A stretch of 64,000 nt of DNA from Gammaproteobacteria bacterium (GTDB lineage: Bacteria; Pseudomonadota; Gammaproteobacteria; JAABTG01): assembly GCA_017999615.1 (NCBI GenBank), contig JAGNLM010000007.1, positions 41,885 through 105,884 on the forward strand. Direction: 5' to 3'. The notes under the pieces were generated by a model. The model was not told the DNA's origin and did no database searches. It saw only the letters and a list, made by a program, of their open reading frames with translations. Made by a program: the position numbers and the translations under genes. Shown piece by piece: positions 47,485 to 56,391 of the stretch (the first letter of the stretch is position 1; each line of letters opens with the position of its first letter).

Positions 47485-48477
47485 TCACGCTGGGTCGGCA
47501 GGTCTCGGGGGCTGTCGGTTGAGCGCGGTCTCCTCGGCGATCGCCTGGTCGAGCTCCGACTCGATGTCGTCTTCGACGACCGGCGGCTCGCCCGGCCCGC
47601 TGCTCGTGCCGGTGCCCTCGCCCGTGTCCGTGGTCTCGCTCTCGGCGCCAGTCGCAGGCCCGGTGATCGCCGGGATGCGGGAGACGGGGTGCGCCCCCGC
47701 CCTGGCCTCTGCTTCCGCTTCCCGCTTCGCCTGTGCCCGGGCGGTGACGCGCGCCAGGAAGATCCCCGCCTCGAACAGCACCACCATGGGCAGGGCCACG
47801 AAGGTCTGGGAGAAGACGTCCGGCGGCGTGATGACCATGCCGACGACGAAGGCCCCGACGATGAAGTAGGGGCGGATCCGGGTCAGGGTCTCCACGGTGG
47901 TGAACCCGGTCCAGATCAGCAGGAGCACCGCGATCGGGACCTCGAACGCGACCCCGAACGCGAAGAAGAGGGTCAGGACGAAGTCCAGGTACTTGCTGAT
48001 GTCGGTCATCACCGTGACCCCCTCGGGGGCGGTCGCGGTGAAGAAGCCGAAGATGATCGGGAAGACCACGTAGTAGGCGAAGGCCATCCCCAGGTAGAAG
48101 AGCAGGATGCTGCTGACCAGGAGCGGCAGGGCGAAGCGGCGCTCCTTCTGGTAGAGGCCCGGTGCGATGAAGGCCCAGGCCTGGTAGAGGATCACCGGCA
48201 TCGCCAGGAACACGGCGGCGACCAGGGCGAGCTTGAACGGGGCCAGGAAGGGTGAGGCGACCTCGGTCGCGATCATCGTCGCGCCGGCCGGCATGTGCCG
48301 GAGCAGCGGCTCGGCGAGATAGGAATAGAGGCGGTTCGCGAACGGCAACAGGATGACCACCCCGCCGAGCACGGCGAGGACCATCCGCAGCAGCCGGTCC
48401 CGGAGCTCCAGCAGGTGCCCCAGGAACGGCATCTCGCCGACGGTCTGGTCAGGCGCGGGCGGGTCCGTCGGGGCCAT
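47485..48477 (-). CDS. tatC: Twin-arginine translocase subunit TatC
   Basis: 330 residues. Six membrane helices and the TatC signature MPFLGHLLELRDRLLR with the conserved Glu, then FIAPGLYQKERRFALPLL and VVFPIIFGFF. The C-terminal ~80 residues are a charged Ala/Glu/Thr-rich tail longer than in E. coli TatC. ATG 48477 lies 29 bases inside tatB; the 16 extra in-frame codons upstream are Pro/Ser-rich and are not part of the family. Signal-peptide receptor of the Tat pathway. Confidence 0.94.
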   Translation of the reverse strand: MAPTDPPAPDQTVGEMPFLGHLLELRDRLLRMVLAVLGGVVILLPFANRLYSYLAEPLLRHMPAGATMIATEVASPFLAPFKLALVAAVFLAMPVILYQAWAFIAPGLYQKERRFALPLLVSSILLFYLGMAFAYYVVFPIIFGFFTATAPEGVTVMTDISKYLDFVLTLFFAFGVAFEVPIAVLLLIWTGFTTVETLTRIRPYFIVGAFVVGMVITPPDVFSQTFVALPMVVLFEAGIFLARVTARAQAKREAEAEARAGAHPVSRIPAITGPATGAESETTDTGEGTGTSSGPGEPPVVEDDIESELDQAIAEETALNRQPPRPADPA

Positions 48478-48970
48478 CGGCGGCGGACTGGGTGGGGGAC
48501 TGGGTTGGGCTCTCCCCGGTGTCACTGGGCGCCGGTACGGGTGCCGGAGCAGGCTGCTCGTCGGCCAGGGCAGGCGGCGCGGGGAGTGTCGGGGATGGCT
48601 CGGCGGCAGCCGCCGGGCCGGGGATCGCCGGGGCCGCCGGCGTTGTTCCCGCAGCGTCCGTCTCGGGCAGGGAGATGGTGGGGATGTCGACCGAGGCGTT
48701 CAGCTTGTCGGCGGTCGCCTGGAGCTCCTTCTTCGTCTGCTCCAGGACGTCGTAGGCCCCGCGGAACTCGGGCCGTTGGTCCAGCATCTTCTTCAGCTCG
48801 CCGGCGCGCATCTCCCGCTCGAGGTCGGACTTGAAGGTGCTCGCCATGCGCCGCGCGGCGCCGAGCCAGCGCCCCGCGGTGCGGGCGAGCTCGGGGAGCC
48901 GTTCCGGCCCCACGACGACCAGGGCCACGACCCCCACCAGGACGAGCTCCCAGAAGCCTACTTCGAACAC
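48449..48970 (-). CDS. tatB: Twin-arginine translocase subunit TatB
   Basis: 173 residues. Short N-terminal helix MFEVGFWELVLVGVVALVVVGPERLP with the conserved Glu and Gly-Pro, then an amphipathic helix TAGRWLGAARRMASTFKSDLEREM, and a long Pro/Ala/Ser tail (about 115-173). Forms the TatBC receptor. Gene order tatA-tatB-tatC. Confidence 0.94.
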   Translation of the reverse strand: MFEVGFWELVLVGVVALVVVGPERLPELARTAGRWLGAARRMASTFKSDLEREMRAGELKKMLDQRPEFRGAYDVLEQTKKELQATADKLNASVDIPTISLPETDAAGTTPAAPAIPGPAAAAEPSPTLPAPPALADEQPAPAPVPAPSDTGESPTQSPTQSAADGPDGPARA

Positions 48971-49016
48971 GAGGCGTTACCCGATGAGCAGGAGAGGTGG
49001 CCCCAGGGGCCGCCCG

Positions 49017-49268
49017 TCAGACCCGCTCCTTCGCCCGGGTCTCCGCCGAGGCCGACTTCTGCGCCTCGTTGGGGGGCAGCCGTCCGGGCTCACCCGGCTC
49101 GGCAGGCTTGGCTTCCTCTTCCTCTCCGCTGCGCATCGAATCGCGGAAGTTCTTCAGCGCCGCGCCCACGTCACCGCCGAGGTTGCGCAGCTTGCTGGTG
49201 CCGAACAACAGCACGATGATCACCAGCACGATCAGGAGCTGCCAGATACTGATTCCGCCGAGTCCCAT
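49017..49268 (-). CDS. tatA: Twin-arginine translocase subunit TatA
   Basis: 83 residues. One helix [26 protein letters not shown] with the conserved F-G turn, then the amphipathic segment [15 protein letters not shown] and a charged tail. Pore-forming component. It follows hisE by six bases, part of the hisI-hisE-tatABC operon. Confidence 0.95.
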   Translation of the reverse strand: MGLGGISIWQLLIVLVIIVLLFGTSKLRNLGGDVGAALKNFRDSMRSGEEEEAKPAEPGEPGRLPPNEAQKSASAETRAKERV

Positions 49269-49274
49269 GTCTCT

Positions 49275-49643
49275 CTATCCTCGCACTGAATCGAGCCCGG
49301 CCGCCCGCGTGTGGGCGGACGCCGGCCCCTGTGACCGGGCGGCCTTCTCCGCCAGCCCGGACAATCCGAATCGCCGCTCGAGCTCGGAGAGGACCGCTTC
49401 CGGTCCGAGGCCGAGGTGAGCGAGCATCACCAGGGTGTGAAACCAGAGGTCGGCCGTCTCGCGCACGACCGCCTCCCGTTCGCCACCCTTGGCGGCAATC
49501 ACCGTTTCGGTGGCCTCTTCGCCGACCTTCTTCAGGATCGCGTCGAGCCCCCGCGCGTACAGGCTGGCCACGTAGGATGCCGACGGGTCCGCGCCCTTGC
49601 GGGCTTCGAGGGTCTGGGCCAGGCGCGCGAGCACCTCGCTCAA
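49275..49643 (-). CDS. hisE: Phosphoribosyl-ATP pyrophosphatase
   Basis: 122 residues, all-alpha MazG-like fold. Metal-binding block [20 protein letters not shown] and the later [20 protein letters not shown] with ExxxD residues. Second step of histidine synthesis. Overlaps hisI by four bases. The last ~20 residues are a divergent tail. Confidence 0.95.
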   Translation of the reverse strand: MSEVLARLAQTLEARKGADPSASYVASLYARGLDAILKKVGEEATETVIAAKGGEREAVVRETADLWFHTLVMLAHLGLGPEAVLSELERRFGLSGLAEKAARSQGPASAHTRAAGLDSVRG

Positions 49644-50044
49644 GACGGCCCCGGCCCCTTGCCGTAGATCGCCTCCGGCGCCTTGCGCACCGGATCCACC
49701 GCAACCCAGGCGTCCGCCTGCAATTGCCGGTAGAAGCAGCTCTCGCGCCCGGTGTGGCAGGCAATCCCGCCGACCTGTTCCACCGCCAGCAGGACCGTGT
49801 CCCCGTCGCAGTCGAGTCGGATGTCCCGGACCCGCTGCACGTGGCCGGACTCCTCGCCCTTGCGCCAGAGCGCGCGGCGAGAGCGCGACCAGTATACGGC
49901 GAGACCCTCGCGGGCCGTGAGGGCCAGCGATTCCCGGCTCATCCAGGCCATCATGAGCACCCGCCCGCTCTCGGCGTCCTGGGCGATGGCGGGCACCAGT
50001 CCGTCCGCCGTCCAGCGGACCTGATCCAACCAGTCTTCGTTCAC
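49640..50044 (-). CDS. hisI: Phosphoribosyl-AMP cyclohydrolase
   Basis: 134 residues from GTG 50044. Conserved blocks [37 protein letters not shown], the metal Asp motif [32 protein letters not shown] with the zinc Cys residues. Third step of histidine synthesis. hisA is 36 kb away, so the his pathway is dispersed. Confidence 0.95.
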   Translation of the reverse strand: MNEDWLDQVRWTADGLVPAIAQDAESGRVLMMAWMSRESLALTAREGLAVYWSRSRRALWRKGEESGHVQRVRDIRLDCDGDTVLLAVEQVGGIACHTGRESCFYRQLQADAWVAVDPVRKAPEAIYGKGPGPS

Positions 50045-50202
50045 GGCCTCGATGCCTGTTGCAGTATTAGCGAACCATCATACCGCAAACGAATCCGGGG
50101 GAAGGGGGCGGGCCGTCCCTCGGGCTTGACCCCCGGTGGTGCCGGTCGGGAGAATCCGGGCCCTCCAGCCACTCGGTCGGTGCCGGCATGACAGGGCAGG
50201 GG

Positions 50203-51417
50203 ATGAGGGTCTACCAGGTCGGCGGCTCGGTGCGGGACCGGCTGCTCGGGCTCCCGGTCCAGGACCGGGACTGGGTGGTGGTCGGCTCCACCCCCGAGGC
50301 CCTGCGCGCCCTCGGTTACCGCCAGGTGGGCCGGGATTTCCCCGTCTTCCTGCACCCCGAGACCGGCGAGGAGTACGCGCTCGCGCGCACCGAGCGCAAG
50401 ACCGCCCCCGGCTACCGCGGCTTCGCCGTCCACGCCGACCCCGGCGTCACCCTCGAGGAGGACCTCCGGCGCCGGGACGTGACCGTCAACGCGATGGCCC
50501 TCGACGAGGGGGGCGAGCTGATCGACCCCTTCGGCGGCCGCGAGGACCTGCGGCTGCGGCGGCTGCGCCACGTCTCGCCCGCGTTCGTGGAGGACCCCGT
50601 GCGCATCCTGCGCGTGGCCCGGTTCGCCGCTCGGCTGGGCTTTTCGGTCGCGGCCGAGACGTTCGCGCTGATGCGCGCGATGGTCGAAGCGGGGGAGGTG
50701 GACGCCCTCACCCCCGAGCGGGTCTGGACCGAGCTCGAGCGGGCGCTCGCCGAGGCCGACCCGGGGCGCTTCGTCGACGTGCTGCGCGAGTGCGGCGCCC
50801 TCGCGCGCCTCTTTCCAGAGCTGCAAGCGCTCTTCGGAGTGCCCCAGCGGGCGGAGTACCACCCGGAGGTGGACACGGGGGCGCACGTCCTCCTGGTGCT
50901 CGCCCAGGCGGCCAGGCTCTCGCCCGACCCGCTCGTGCGCTTCGCTGCTCTGGTCCACGACCTCGGCAAGGGAACCACGCCGAGCGGGGAGTGGCCGCGC
51001 CACGTGGGCCACGAGGACCGGGGCGCGGCGCTGGTGGGGGCCCTCTGCGAGCGCTATCGCGCGCCGGTGGAGTTCCGGGAGCTGGGGGTGCTGACCGCGC
51101 GCCTGCACGGTCTCTGCCATCGGGCGCTGGAGCTGCGCCCCGAGACCGTGCTGCGGCTCCTGGAGTCGGCCGACGCGTTCCGGCGGCCCGAGCGCTTCGA
51201 GCGGATGCTGCTCGCGTGCGAGGCGGATTTCCGCGGCCGGGCGGGGTGGGCGGACCGGCCCTACCCCCAGGGCGACGCGCTGCGCTCGGCGCGCACCGCA
51301 GCGGCGGCGGTACAGGCGCGGCCGCTCGTCGACCAGGGCCTCTCCGGCCTGACCCTCGCGAGCGCCCTGAGGGGGCTGCGGGTCGCCGCGATCCGGGGGG
51401 CAAGACCCGCGGCGTAG
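50203..51417 (+). CDS. cca: CCA-adding tRNA nucleotidyltransferase (HD-domain type)
   Basis: 404 residues. [34 protein letters not shown] matches the E. coli Cca start exactly in form, so ATG 50203 is chosen over 50188. Catalytic GGSVRD and DxD-type pair, [15 protein letters not shown], the arginine block [16 protein letters not shown], and a C-terminal HD phosphohydrolase domain ([25 protein letters not shown]). Needed because the tRNA gene at 61961 does not encode CCA. Confidence 0.95.
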   Translation: MRVYQVGGSVRDRLLGLPVQDRDWVVVGSTPEALRALGYRQVGRDFPVFLHPETGEEYALARTERKTAPGYRGFAVHADPGVTLEEDLRRRDVTVNAMALDEGGELIDPFGGREDLRLRRLRHVSPAFVEDPVRILRVARFAARLGFSVAAETFALMRAMVEAGEVDALTPERVWTELERALAEADPGRFVDVLRECGALARLFPELQALFGVPQRAEYHPEVDTGAHVLLVLAQAARLSPDPLVRFAALVHDLGKGTTPSGEWPRHVGHEDRGAALVGALCERYRAPVEFRELGVLTARLHGLCHRALELRPETVLRLLESADAFRRPERFERMLLACEADFRGRAGWADRPYPQGDALRSARTAAAAVQARPLVDQGLSGLTLASALRGLRVAAIRGARPAA

Positions 51418-51457
51418 GGAGCGCCGAGGGACCCTCCCCGCGCGGGCTCGCCGGCGC

Positions 51458-51486
51458 GGGTGGGGGCGGGCGCCCCCACCCCGTTT
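51458..51486. terminator. Strong GC hairpin between convergent genes
   Basis: GGGTGGGGGC (51458-51467) and GCCCCCACCC (51472-51481) form a perfect 10-bp stem with loop GGGC, followed by CCGTTT. It lies between cca and the convergent membrane-protein gene. The short T-run makes it a likely but not ideal terminator. Confidence 0.55.
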
Positions 51487-51490
51487 CCCG

Positions 51491-51901
51491 CTACAGGTCG
51501 ACGTTCTCGCCCACGGCGAGGTCGCGGCGCGCGGTGAAGATGGTCACCGAGAAGCCGGCGATCACGTCCAGCAGCGCCATCACCATCAGGATGAAGAACA
51601 CGGAGTTCCCGGCGCGCTCGACGGTGATGAACTCCACCAGGAAGGCCACGAAGACCAGGGTCGAGAGGATGTGGTTCAGGACCGAGGAGGTGGAGGTGCG
51701 CGTCGACCGGAAGACCTCGACGAAGAGGGCCATCAGCCCGACGATGATCAGCAGCTCGCCCACGTTGATGGTCCAGACGGCCCCGGAGGTGAGCGTGAAG
51801 CTGAAGACCTGGTGGCCCATCGTGGCGACCCCGAAGAAGGCCACCACGTTGTAGAGGATCCAGATCAGTGCAAGCAGGGGAATGGAGCGCAGGACGGCCA
51901 T
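51491..51901 (-). CDS. Four-helix integral membrane protein of unknown function
   Basis: 136 residues from ATG 51901 (AGAGGAG upstream; the 25 in-frame codons before it lack hydrophobic pattern). Predicted helices: about 7-29, 45-66, 77-98, 103-124, connected by short loops; one Glu in the second (VGELLIIVGL) and an Asp in the fourth (ALLDVIAGFS). No Cys and no known motif. Alone on its strand next to cca. I do not recognise the family. Confidence 0.72.
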   Translation of the reverse strand: MAVLRSIPLLALIWILYNVVAFFGVATMGHQVFSFTLTSGAVWTINVGELLIIVGLMALFVEVFRSTRTSTSSVLNHILSTLVFVAFLVEFITVERAGNSVFFILMVMALLDVIAGFSVTIFTARRDLAVGENVDL

Positions 51902-52094
51902 ACGGGTTGACTCCTCTCGAGAAGGCTCGGTTGACAGGTTGTTCGGGTGCGGGGTGAGCCCCCCACCTTGACCCACGGCAGTCCGCCGCGGCCGGGGCCG
52001 CAGCGGGGGTTCCGGGTCCGTTGCCCGGGGCGGCCGGGCGTGCCCGGGAGCGCGCTCCCGGGGCGTCGCGGTTCTCGGCGGGGGCCGCGCGGGC

Positions 52095-53336
52095 TCACAG
52101 GCGACCCCGTCGGTCGCGCAGCCTGAAGCCCACGAGGTCCAGGTCCAGCCCGCGGGTCAGTCCCAGGACCTTGAACGTCTCCCCCATCTGACCGGGGAGC
52201 GTGAGCCGCCAGACCTCGCTCGCTCGCGCCGCACGCTCCCAGTCGCCGCCGGCCGCCGCCACCTCGTCCAGGATCCCCGTGGCGAGCAGGAAGTCGGCCT
52301 GGCTGACGAAACCCGCCGTTCTCAGCCCCGCCCGCTCCGCGGCGCGCGCCGCTCCGGTGAAGTCCACGTGGGCGGTGACGTCCTGCAGACCAGTGAGCGC
52401 CAGCGGGTCGCCGTGGGCGCGGTGGCGATAGTGGCACATCAGCGTACCGTCCGCGCGTTGCGGGTGGTAGTACTCCCGGCGCGGGTAGCCGTAGTCGGTC
52501 AACAAGGCCAGCCCCGCCCGGAGCGCGTCCCCGACCGAGCTCACCCAGGCGTCCCGCTCGGGGGAGACCTCGGCCACGTAACCCGGCGGGAGGGCCGCGC
52601 CGAGGTCCGCCTCGACTTCGGCGATGGCGCGGCGCACCGCCTGCGAGGACGGAGGACCCCAGCGGCCGGCGAGCCGCCCCCCCTGCGCCGTCACGTAGAG
52701 CTCGCCGAGCTCGCCGTGGCCCGCGGGCCCCCGCCGGACGCGGTGAAACGGGACGGCGTCCAGGACCTCGTTCGCCAGGATGACCCCGTCGATGGGGGCC
52801 TCGGGCCAGCGCTCCAGCCAGCTCACGCGTCCGGCCAGGGCCGGCGCGCGGCGTGCAAGGGTCTCTGCCTGGCGTTGGGCGAGCTCGCCCGAGACCTCGA
52901 GGATGAGATAGCGGCGGGGCAGGCGGCCGAGCCCGGCCAGGGTGGTGAGGACCTCCGCGGCGAGGGCCCCGGAGCCGGCGCCGAGCTCGAGCACCGTGGC
53001 CCCCGGCCGCGCGTCCAGGACCTCGGCGGCCTGGCGCGCGAGGCAGCGGCCGAAGAGGGGGGAGACCTCGGGGGCGGTGACGAAATCACCCGGGCCTCCG
53101 AGCTTCGGGAGCGGGCCGCTGTAGTAGCCGAGCCCCGGCGCGTAGAGGGCCAGCTCCAGGTAGCGGGAGAAGGGGATGGCCCCCCCGCCGCGCTCGATCT
53201 CCTCGCCGATGAGCGCGAGCAGCCGCCCGGCGTGGGCCCTCGCCTCCGGTCCCGGATCGGGTAGGCCCTCGGGCAGCACCAGCGAGAGGGGCGGCAAGGG
53301 CCTCGCCGGGGCGTCCGGGTGCCGACTGAGCGTCAC
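52095..53336 (-). CDS. MidA/NDUFAF7-like SAM-dependent methyltransferase
   Basis: 413 residues. DUF185 family: the N-terminal SRYLELALYAPGLGYYSG and GDFVTAPEVSPLFGRCLARQ, SAM site VLELGAGSGALAAEVL, and GVILANEVLDAVPFHRV are all diagnostic. The mitochondrial homologue methylates a complex I subunit arginine; the bacterial substrate is unknown. GTG/ATG context: the ATG at 53336 is preceded by a weak site. The gap of 193 bases on its 3' side holds only GC-rich sequence with no gene I can see. Confidence 0.9.
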   Translation of the reverse strand: MTLSRHPDAPARPLPPLSLVLPEGLPDPGPEARAHAGRLLALIGEEIERGGGAIPFSRYLELALYAPGLGYYSGPLPKLGGPGDFVTAPEVSPLFGRCLARQAAEVLDARPGATVLELGAGSGALAAEVLTTLAGLGRLPRRYLILEVSGELAQRQAETLARRAPALAGRVSWLERWPEAPIDGVILANEVLDAVPFHRVRRGPAGHGELGELYVTAQGGRLAGRWGPPSSQAVRRAIAEVEADLGAALPPGYVAEVSPERDAWVSSVGDALRAGLALLTDYGYPRREYYHPQRADGTLMCHYRHRAHGDPLALTGLQDVTAHVDFTGAARAAERAGLRTAGFVSQADFLLATGILDEVAAAGGDWERAARASEVWRLTLPGQMGETFKVLGLTRGLDLDLVGFRLRDRRGRL

Positions 53337-53397
53337 GGCTGCGCCCGGTGTAGAGTGACGGCGGTCACGGGAGGAGACGGGGAGAACGGGTCGGGAG

Positions 53398-54147
53398 ATG
53401 GATGATTATACGCAGGGGCTGGAGGGCCGCGTCGCGCTCGTCACGGGAGGGGCCCGGCGCATCGGGGCCGCCATCGTGCGCGTCCTGCATGGGGCCGGGA
53501 TGGACGTGGCGCTGCACTACCGCCGCTCGCGCGGGGCGGCCGAGGCCCTCGCGGCCGAGCTGAACGCCGTGCGTCCGCGCTCGGTCGCGCTGCATCGCGC
53601 AGACCTGCTCGCCGCCGGTGCGGTGGACCGCCTCATCGAGGAGGTCGTGGACGGGGCCGGGCGCCTGGACGTGCTGGTGAACAACGCGTCGAACTTCTAC
53701 GCGACCCCGGTCGGCTGCGCGACGGACGAGGTCTGGGACGACCTCGTCGGCGCCAACCTGAAGGTTCCGTTCTTTCTCGCCCAGGCGGCCGCCCCGTACC
53801 TGCGCCTGGGGCACGGCTGCATCGTCAACCTGGCCGATGTCCACGGGCTCTCCCCCCTGCGCGACCACGCGGTGTACTCGATCACCAAGGCCGGGGTCGT
53901 GATGCTGACGCGGGCCCTGGCCCGGGACCTCGGACCCGACGTGCGGGTGAACGCCGTGGCGCCCGGGGCGATCCTCTGGCCCGAGCAGGGTCTCGACGAG
54001 GTCACCCAGCGCCGGGTCATCTCGCGCACCAGTCTCAAACGGCAGGGGCGCCCGGAGGACGTCGCCCGCACCGTGCTCTTCCTGGTGCGGGACGCGGACT
54101 ACATCACGGGACAGGTGATCCGGGTCGACGGCGGCCGCCAGGCCTGA
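53398..54147 (+). CDS. Short-chain dehydrogenase, pteridine-reductase-like
   Basis: 249 residues. Rossmann SDR: cofactor loop VALVTGGARRIG, with the Arg-Arg typical of NADPH-using pteridine reductases and FolM, LVNNASNF, catalytic Tyr and Lys in HAVYSITKAG, C-terminal QVIRVDGGRQ. Position beside folK-folB suggests action on dihydropterins or dihydromonapterin; the reaction is inferred. Divergent from the MidA-like gene. Confidence 0.87.
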   Translation: MDDYTQGLEGRVALVTGGARRIGAAIVRVLHGAGMDVALHYRRSRGAAEALAAELNAVRPRSVALHRADLLAAGAVDRLIEEVVDGAGRLDVLVNNASNFYATPVGCATDEVWDDLVGANLKVPFFLAQAAAPYLRLGHGCIVNLADVHGLSPLRDHAVYSITKAGVVMLTRALARDLGPDVRVNAVAPGAILWPEQGLDEVTQRRVISRTSLKRQGRPEDVARTVLFLVRDADYITGQVIRVDGGRQA

Positions 54148-54169
54148 CAGGCAGGGCCTCCAGCGGCCG

Positions 54170-54724
54170 TCAGACCGGACAGGCGGGGTGGACGGTGCCC
54201 CGGTGCATCCGGAACTGGCCGGAGCGCCGGTCTTCGAAGTAGTGCTGGAGGGCGAAGGTGACGGAGGCGAACCCCAGCGAGCGCCAGGGGATCTCCTCCT
54301 CGCGGAACAGGCGGACCTCCAGGCTCTCCACGCCCGGCGAGAAGCCCGTGTCGAGCAGCCGGCTGCGGAACATGCAGTGGACCTGCTCCAGGTGCGGGAT
54401 GTCGAACAGGGTGTAGAGCTCGAGGATCTCCACCCGCGCGTTCGCCTCCTCGCGCGCCTCGCGCTCCGCGGCCTCCTCGATGGTCTCGCCGTTCTCCATG
54501 AATCCCGCGGGAAAGACCCAGAACCCCCTGCGGGGCTCGATGGCCCTGCGGCAGAGCAGCACCCGGTCGTCCCACTCGATCACGCAGCCGGCCACCACCC
54601 TCGGATTCTGGTAGTGGATCGTCCCGCAAGCGTCGCACACGTGCCGTGGCCGGTCTTCGCCCTCCGGCACCCGAACGGTGACTGGTGCCCCGCAGTGGCT
54701 ACAGTAGTGGAGAGGTTCCGCCAT
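54170..54724 (-). CDS. NUDIX hydrolase with N-terminal zinc ribbon
   Basis: 184 residues. Two CxxC pairs (YCSHCG and VCDACG) near residues 8-36 form a zinc ribbon, then HYQNPRVVAGCVIEWDDRVLLCRRAIEPRRGFWVFPAGF and a Nudix box GFMENGETIEEAAEREAREEAN. The architecture resembles NudC-like and ADP-ribose hydrolases. It follows folK by eight bases, so it is probably co-transcribed with folB-folK; a folate-related dephosphorylation is possible but not shown. Confidence 0.9.
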   Translation of the reverse strand: MAEPLHYCSHCGAPVTVRVPEGEDRPRHVCDACGTIHYQNPRVVAGCVIEWDDRVLLCRRAIEPRRGFWVFPAGFMENGETIEEAAEREAREEANARVEILELYTLFDIPHLEQVHCMFRSRLLDTGFSPGVESLEVRLFREEEIPWRSLGFASVTFALQHYFEDRRSGQFRMHRGTVHPACPV

Positions 54725-54732
54725 GCCGGCTC

Positions 54733-55233
54733 CTAATCCTGGGTGTCGATGTCGAGGGCTGCCCGCCGCAGGCCCTGGGGAGGTTGGCCGAGCTCGGCCC
54801 AGAGGGCCCGGAAGGTCCGCCCGAGAGAGGGGTGCAGCCGGTCCCCCGCGAGGTCGCAGAGCGGGCCGAGGACGTGGGCGTGCTCCAGGATCTCGGGGCG
54901 CGGCAGGCGCAGCCCCTCCTCCTCGAGGACCTCGTCGCCGTACAGCAGCAGGTCCAGGTCGAGGGTCCGGTTGGCGAAGCGGGGCCCGTCGCGCCGCCGG
55001 CCTTCCGCCTCTTCGAGCGCCTTGAGCGCCTGGGCCAGCGGGCGGGGCGGCTCGTCGGTGTCGAAGGCTACCACGAGGTTCAGGAACTCCGGGCCCTCGA
55101 ACCCCACGGGGGGGCAGGCGTAGACGGGCGACGCGGCCAGGGGCCCGAAGCGGGCCCGCAGGGCCCGCACGGCGGCGCGCACGTGCCGTTCCGGCTCGAG
55201 GTTGCTGCCGATGGCGACGTAGACCCTCGGCAT
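54733..55233 (-). CDS. folK: 6-hydroxymethyl-7,8-dihydropterin pyrophosphokinase
   Basis: 166 residues. VYVAIGSNLEPERHVRAAV, then FLNLVVAFDTD, the ATP/Mg block RTLDLDLLLYGDEVL and LPRPEILEHAHVLGPLCDLAG. Transfers pyrophosphate from ATP to hydroxymethyldihydropterin. One base after folB on the minus strand. Confidence 0.96.
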   Translation of the reverse strand: MPRVYVAIGSNLEPERHVRAAVRALRARFGPLAASPVYACPPVGFEGPEFLNLVVAFDTDEPPRPLAQALKALEEAEGRRRDGPRFANRTLDLDLLLYGDEVLEEEGLRLPRPEILEHAHVLGPLCDLAGDRLHPSLGRTFRALWAELGQPPQGLRRAALDIDTQD

Positions 55234-55234
55234 C

Positions 55235-55591
55235 TCAGTTCGGCCGCCCCCGCTCGATGAGGATGCCCACTTCCCGGACGCCCCGCAGGGCGCCCTCCTT
55301 GCAGACGCGCAGCCGCACCCACGGGACCCCGAACTCGTCGAGGACCCTCTCCGCCACGCGCTCGGCGAGCGTTTCCACCAGCTGAAAGCGGGTGCCCTCC
55401 ACGAATGCGGCCACGCGCTTCGCGACCGCCTTGTAGTTCAGGGCGTCGGCGATGTTGTCGGTGGCGGCTGCCCGGGCGACGTCGGTGGCGATCTCCAGGT
55501 CGAGCAGGACCACCTGGCGGATGTGCCGTTCCCACTCGTAGACGCCGATGACCGTCTCGACGCGCAGTTGGCTGATGTAGAGGATGTCCAT
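55235..55591 (-). CDS. folB: Dihydroneopterin aldolase
   Basis: 118 residues. MDILYISQLRVETVIGVYEWERHIRQ is the usual start, so ATG 55591 is used. Active-site Lys region DALNYKAVAKRV and Glu in FQLVETLAERVAERVL, ending VREVGILIERG. First gene of the folB-folK-NUDIX unit, divergent from plsY as in many gammaproteobacteria. Confidence 0.95.
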   Translation of the reverse strand: MDILYISQLRVETVIGVYEWERHIRQVVLLDLEIATDVARAAATDNIADALNYKAVAKRVAAFVEGTRFQLVETLAERVAERVLDEFGVPWVRLRVCKEGALRGVREVGILIERGRPN

Positions 55592-55704
55592 GGTCCGTGC
55601 CGGGCGTGGGCGTGACGTCCACCGGGGCCATGGTAAAACAAGCGCCGGGGCTTTGTGCCCCCGTATTGACCTGCCGGGTCTCCCGCCCGAACAATTGGCC
55701 CGTG

Positions 55705-56304
55705 ATGCAGGCAATCCTCCTGGTCTTGGCCGCCTACCTCCTCGGGTCCGTCTCGAGCGCGGTGCTCACCACGCGCGTCCTCGGATTGCCGGACCCCCGC
55801 ACGACGGGATCGGGGAACCCCGGGGCGACGAACGTCCTGCGTTACGGCGGGAAGGCCGCCGCGGTGGTCACCCTGCTGGGTGACGGGCTGAAGGGATACC
55901 TTCCGGTGCTCGCCGGCCACTGGCTCGGCGCGGCGCCCGCGGTGCTGGGTGCGGCGGGATTCGCCGCCTTCCTCGGGCACCTGTTCCCGGTGTTCTTCGG
56001 CTTCAAGGGGGGTAAGGGCGTGGCCACCACTCTCGGTGTCCTCCTGGGCCTCGGCTGGCCCATCGGCGTGGCGACCGCGGCGACCTGGCTCGCCCTCGCG
56101 GCCGCGTTCCGCTACTCCTCGCTGGCGGCCCTCGGGGCCGTCCTTCTCGCCCCCGTCTACACGGTCTGGTTCAGCCGCGAGGGCGTGCTGGTGGCGGCGG
56201 TGGGAGCCATGACCCTGGTGCTGCTCTGGCGGCACCGGGCCAACATCCGCCGCCTGCTCGCGGGCGAGGAGCCGAAGATCGGCGCCAGCCGGCCCTCCGC
56301 CTGA
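55705..56304 (+). CDS. plsY: Acyl-phosphate glycerol-3-phosphate acyltransferase
   Basis: 199 residues, five membrane helices. Signature loops of PlsY: GSGNPGATNVLR, GHLFPVFFGFKGGKGVATTLGV and the YSSLAAL region. Transfers an acyl group from acyl-phosphate to glycerol-3-phosphate, the first phospholipid step. ATG 55705 is preferred; GTG 55702 is one codon earlier. Confidence 0.95.
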   Translation: MQAILLVLAAYLLGSVSSAVLTTRVLGLPDPRTTGSGNPGATNVLRYGGKAAAVVTLLGDGLKGYLPVLAGHWLGAAPAVLGAAGFAAFLGHLFPVFFGFKGGKGVATTLGVLLGLGWPIGVATAATWLALAAAFRYSSLAALGAVLLAPVYTVWFSREGVLVAAVGAMTLVLLWRHRANIRRLLAGEEPKIGASRPSA

Positions 56305-56319
56305 GCCCGGCTCTGCCCG

Positions 56320-56391
56320 ACCCCGGCCCGGTCTGACCCCACCCCGGTCTGACCCCGGCTCCCTCCGACCCCCGCCCGGCCTGACCTCGAT
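56320..56391. repeat. Degenerate Pro/Gly-codon repeat between plsY and tsaD
   Basis: The short gap is built from imperfect copies of CCCGGTCTGACCCC and related units (for example 56326-56340 and 56343-56356). No gene or terminator can be defined in it. Confidence 0.5.
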
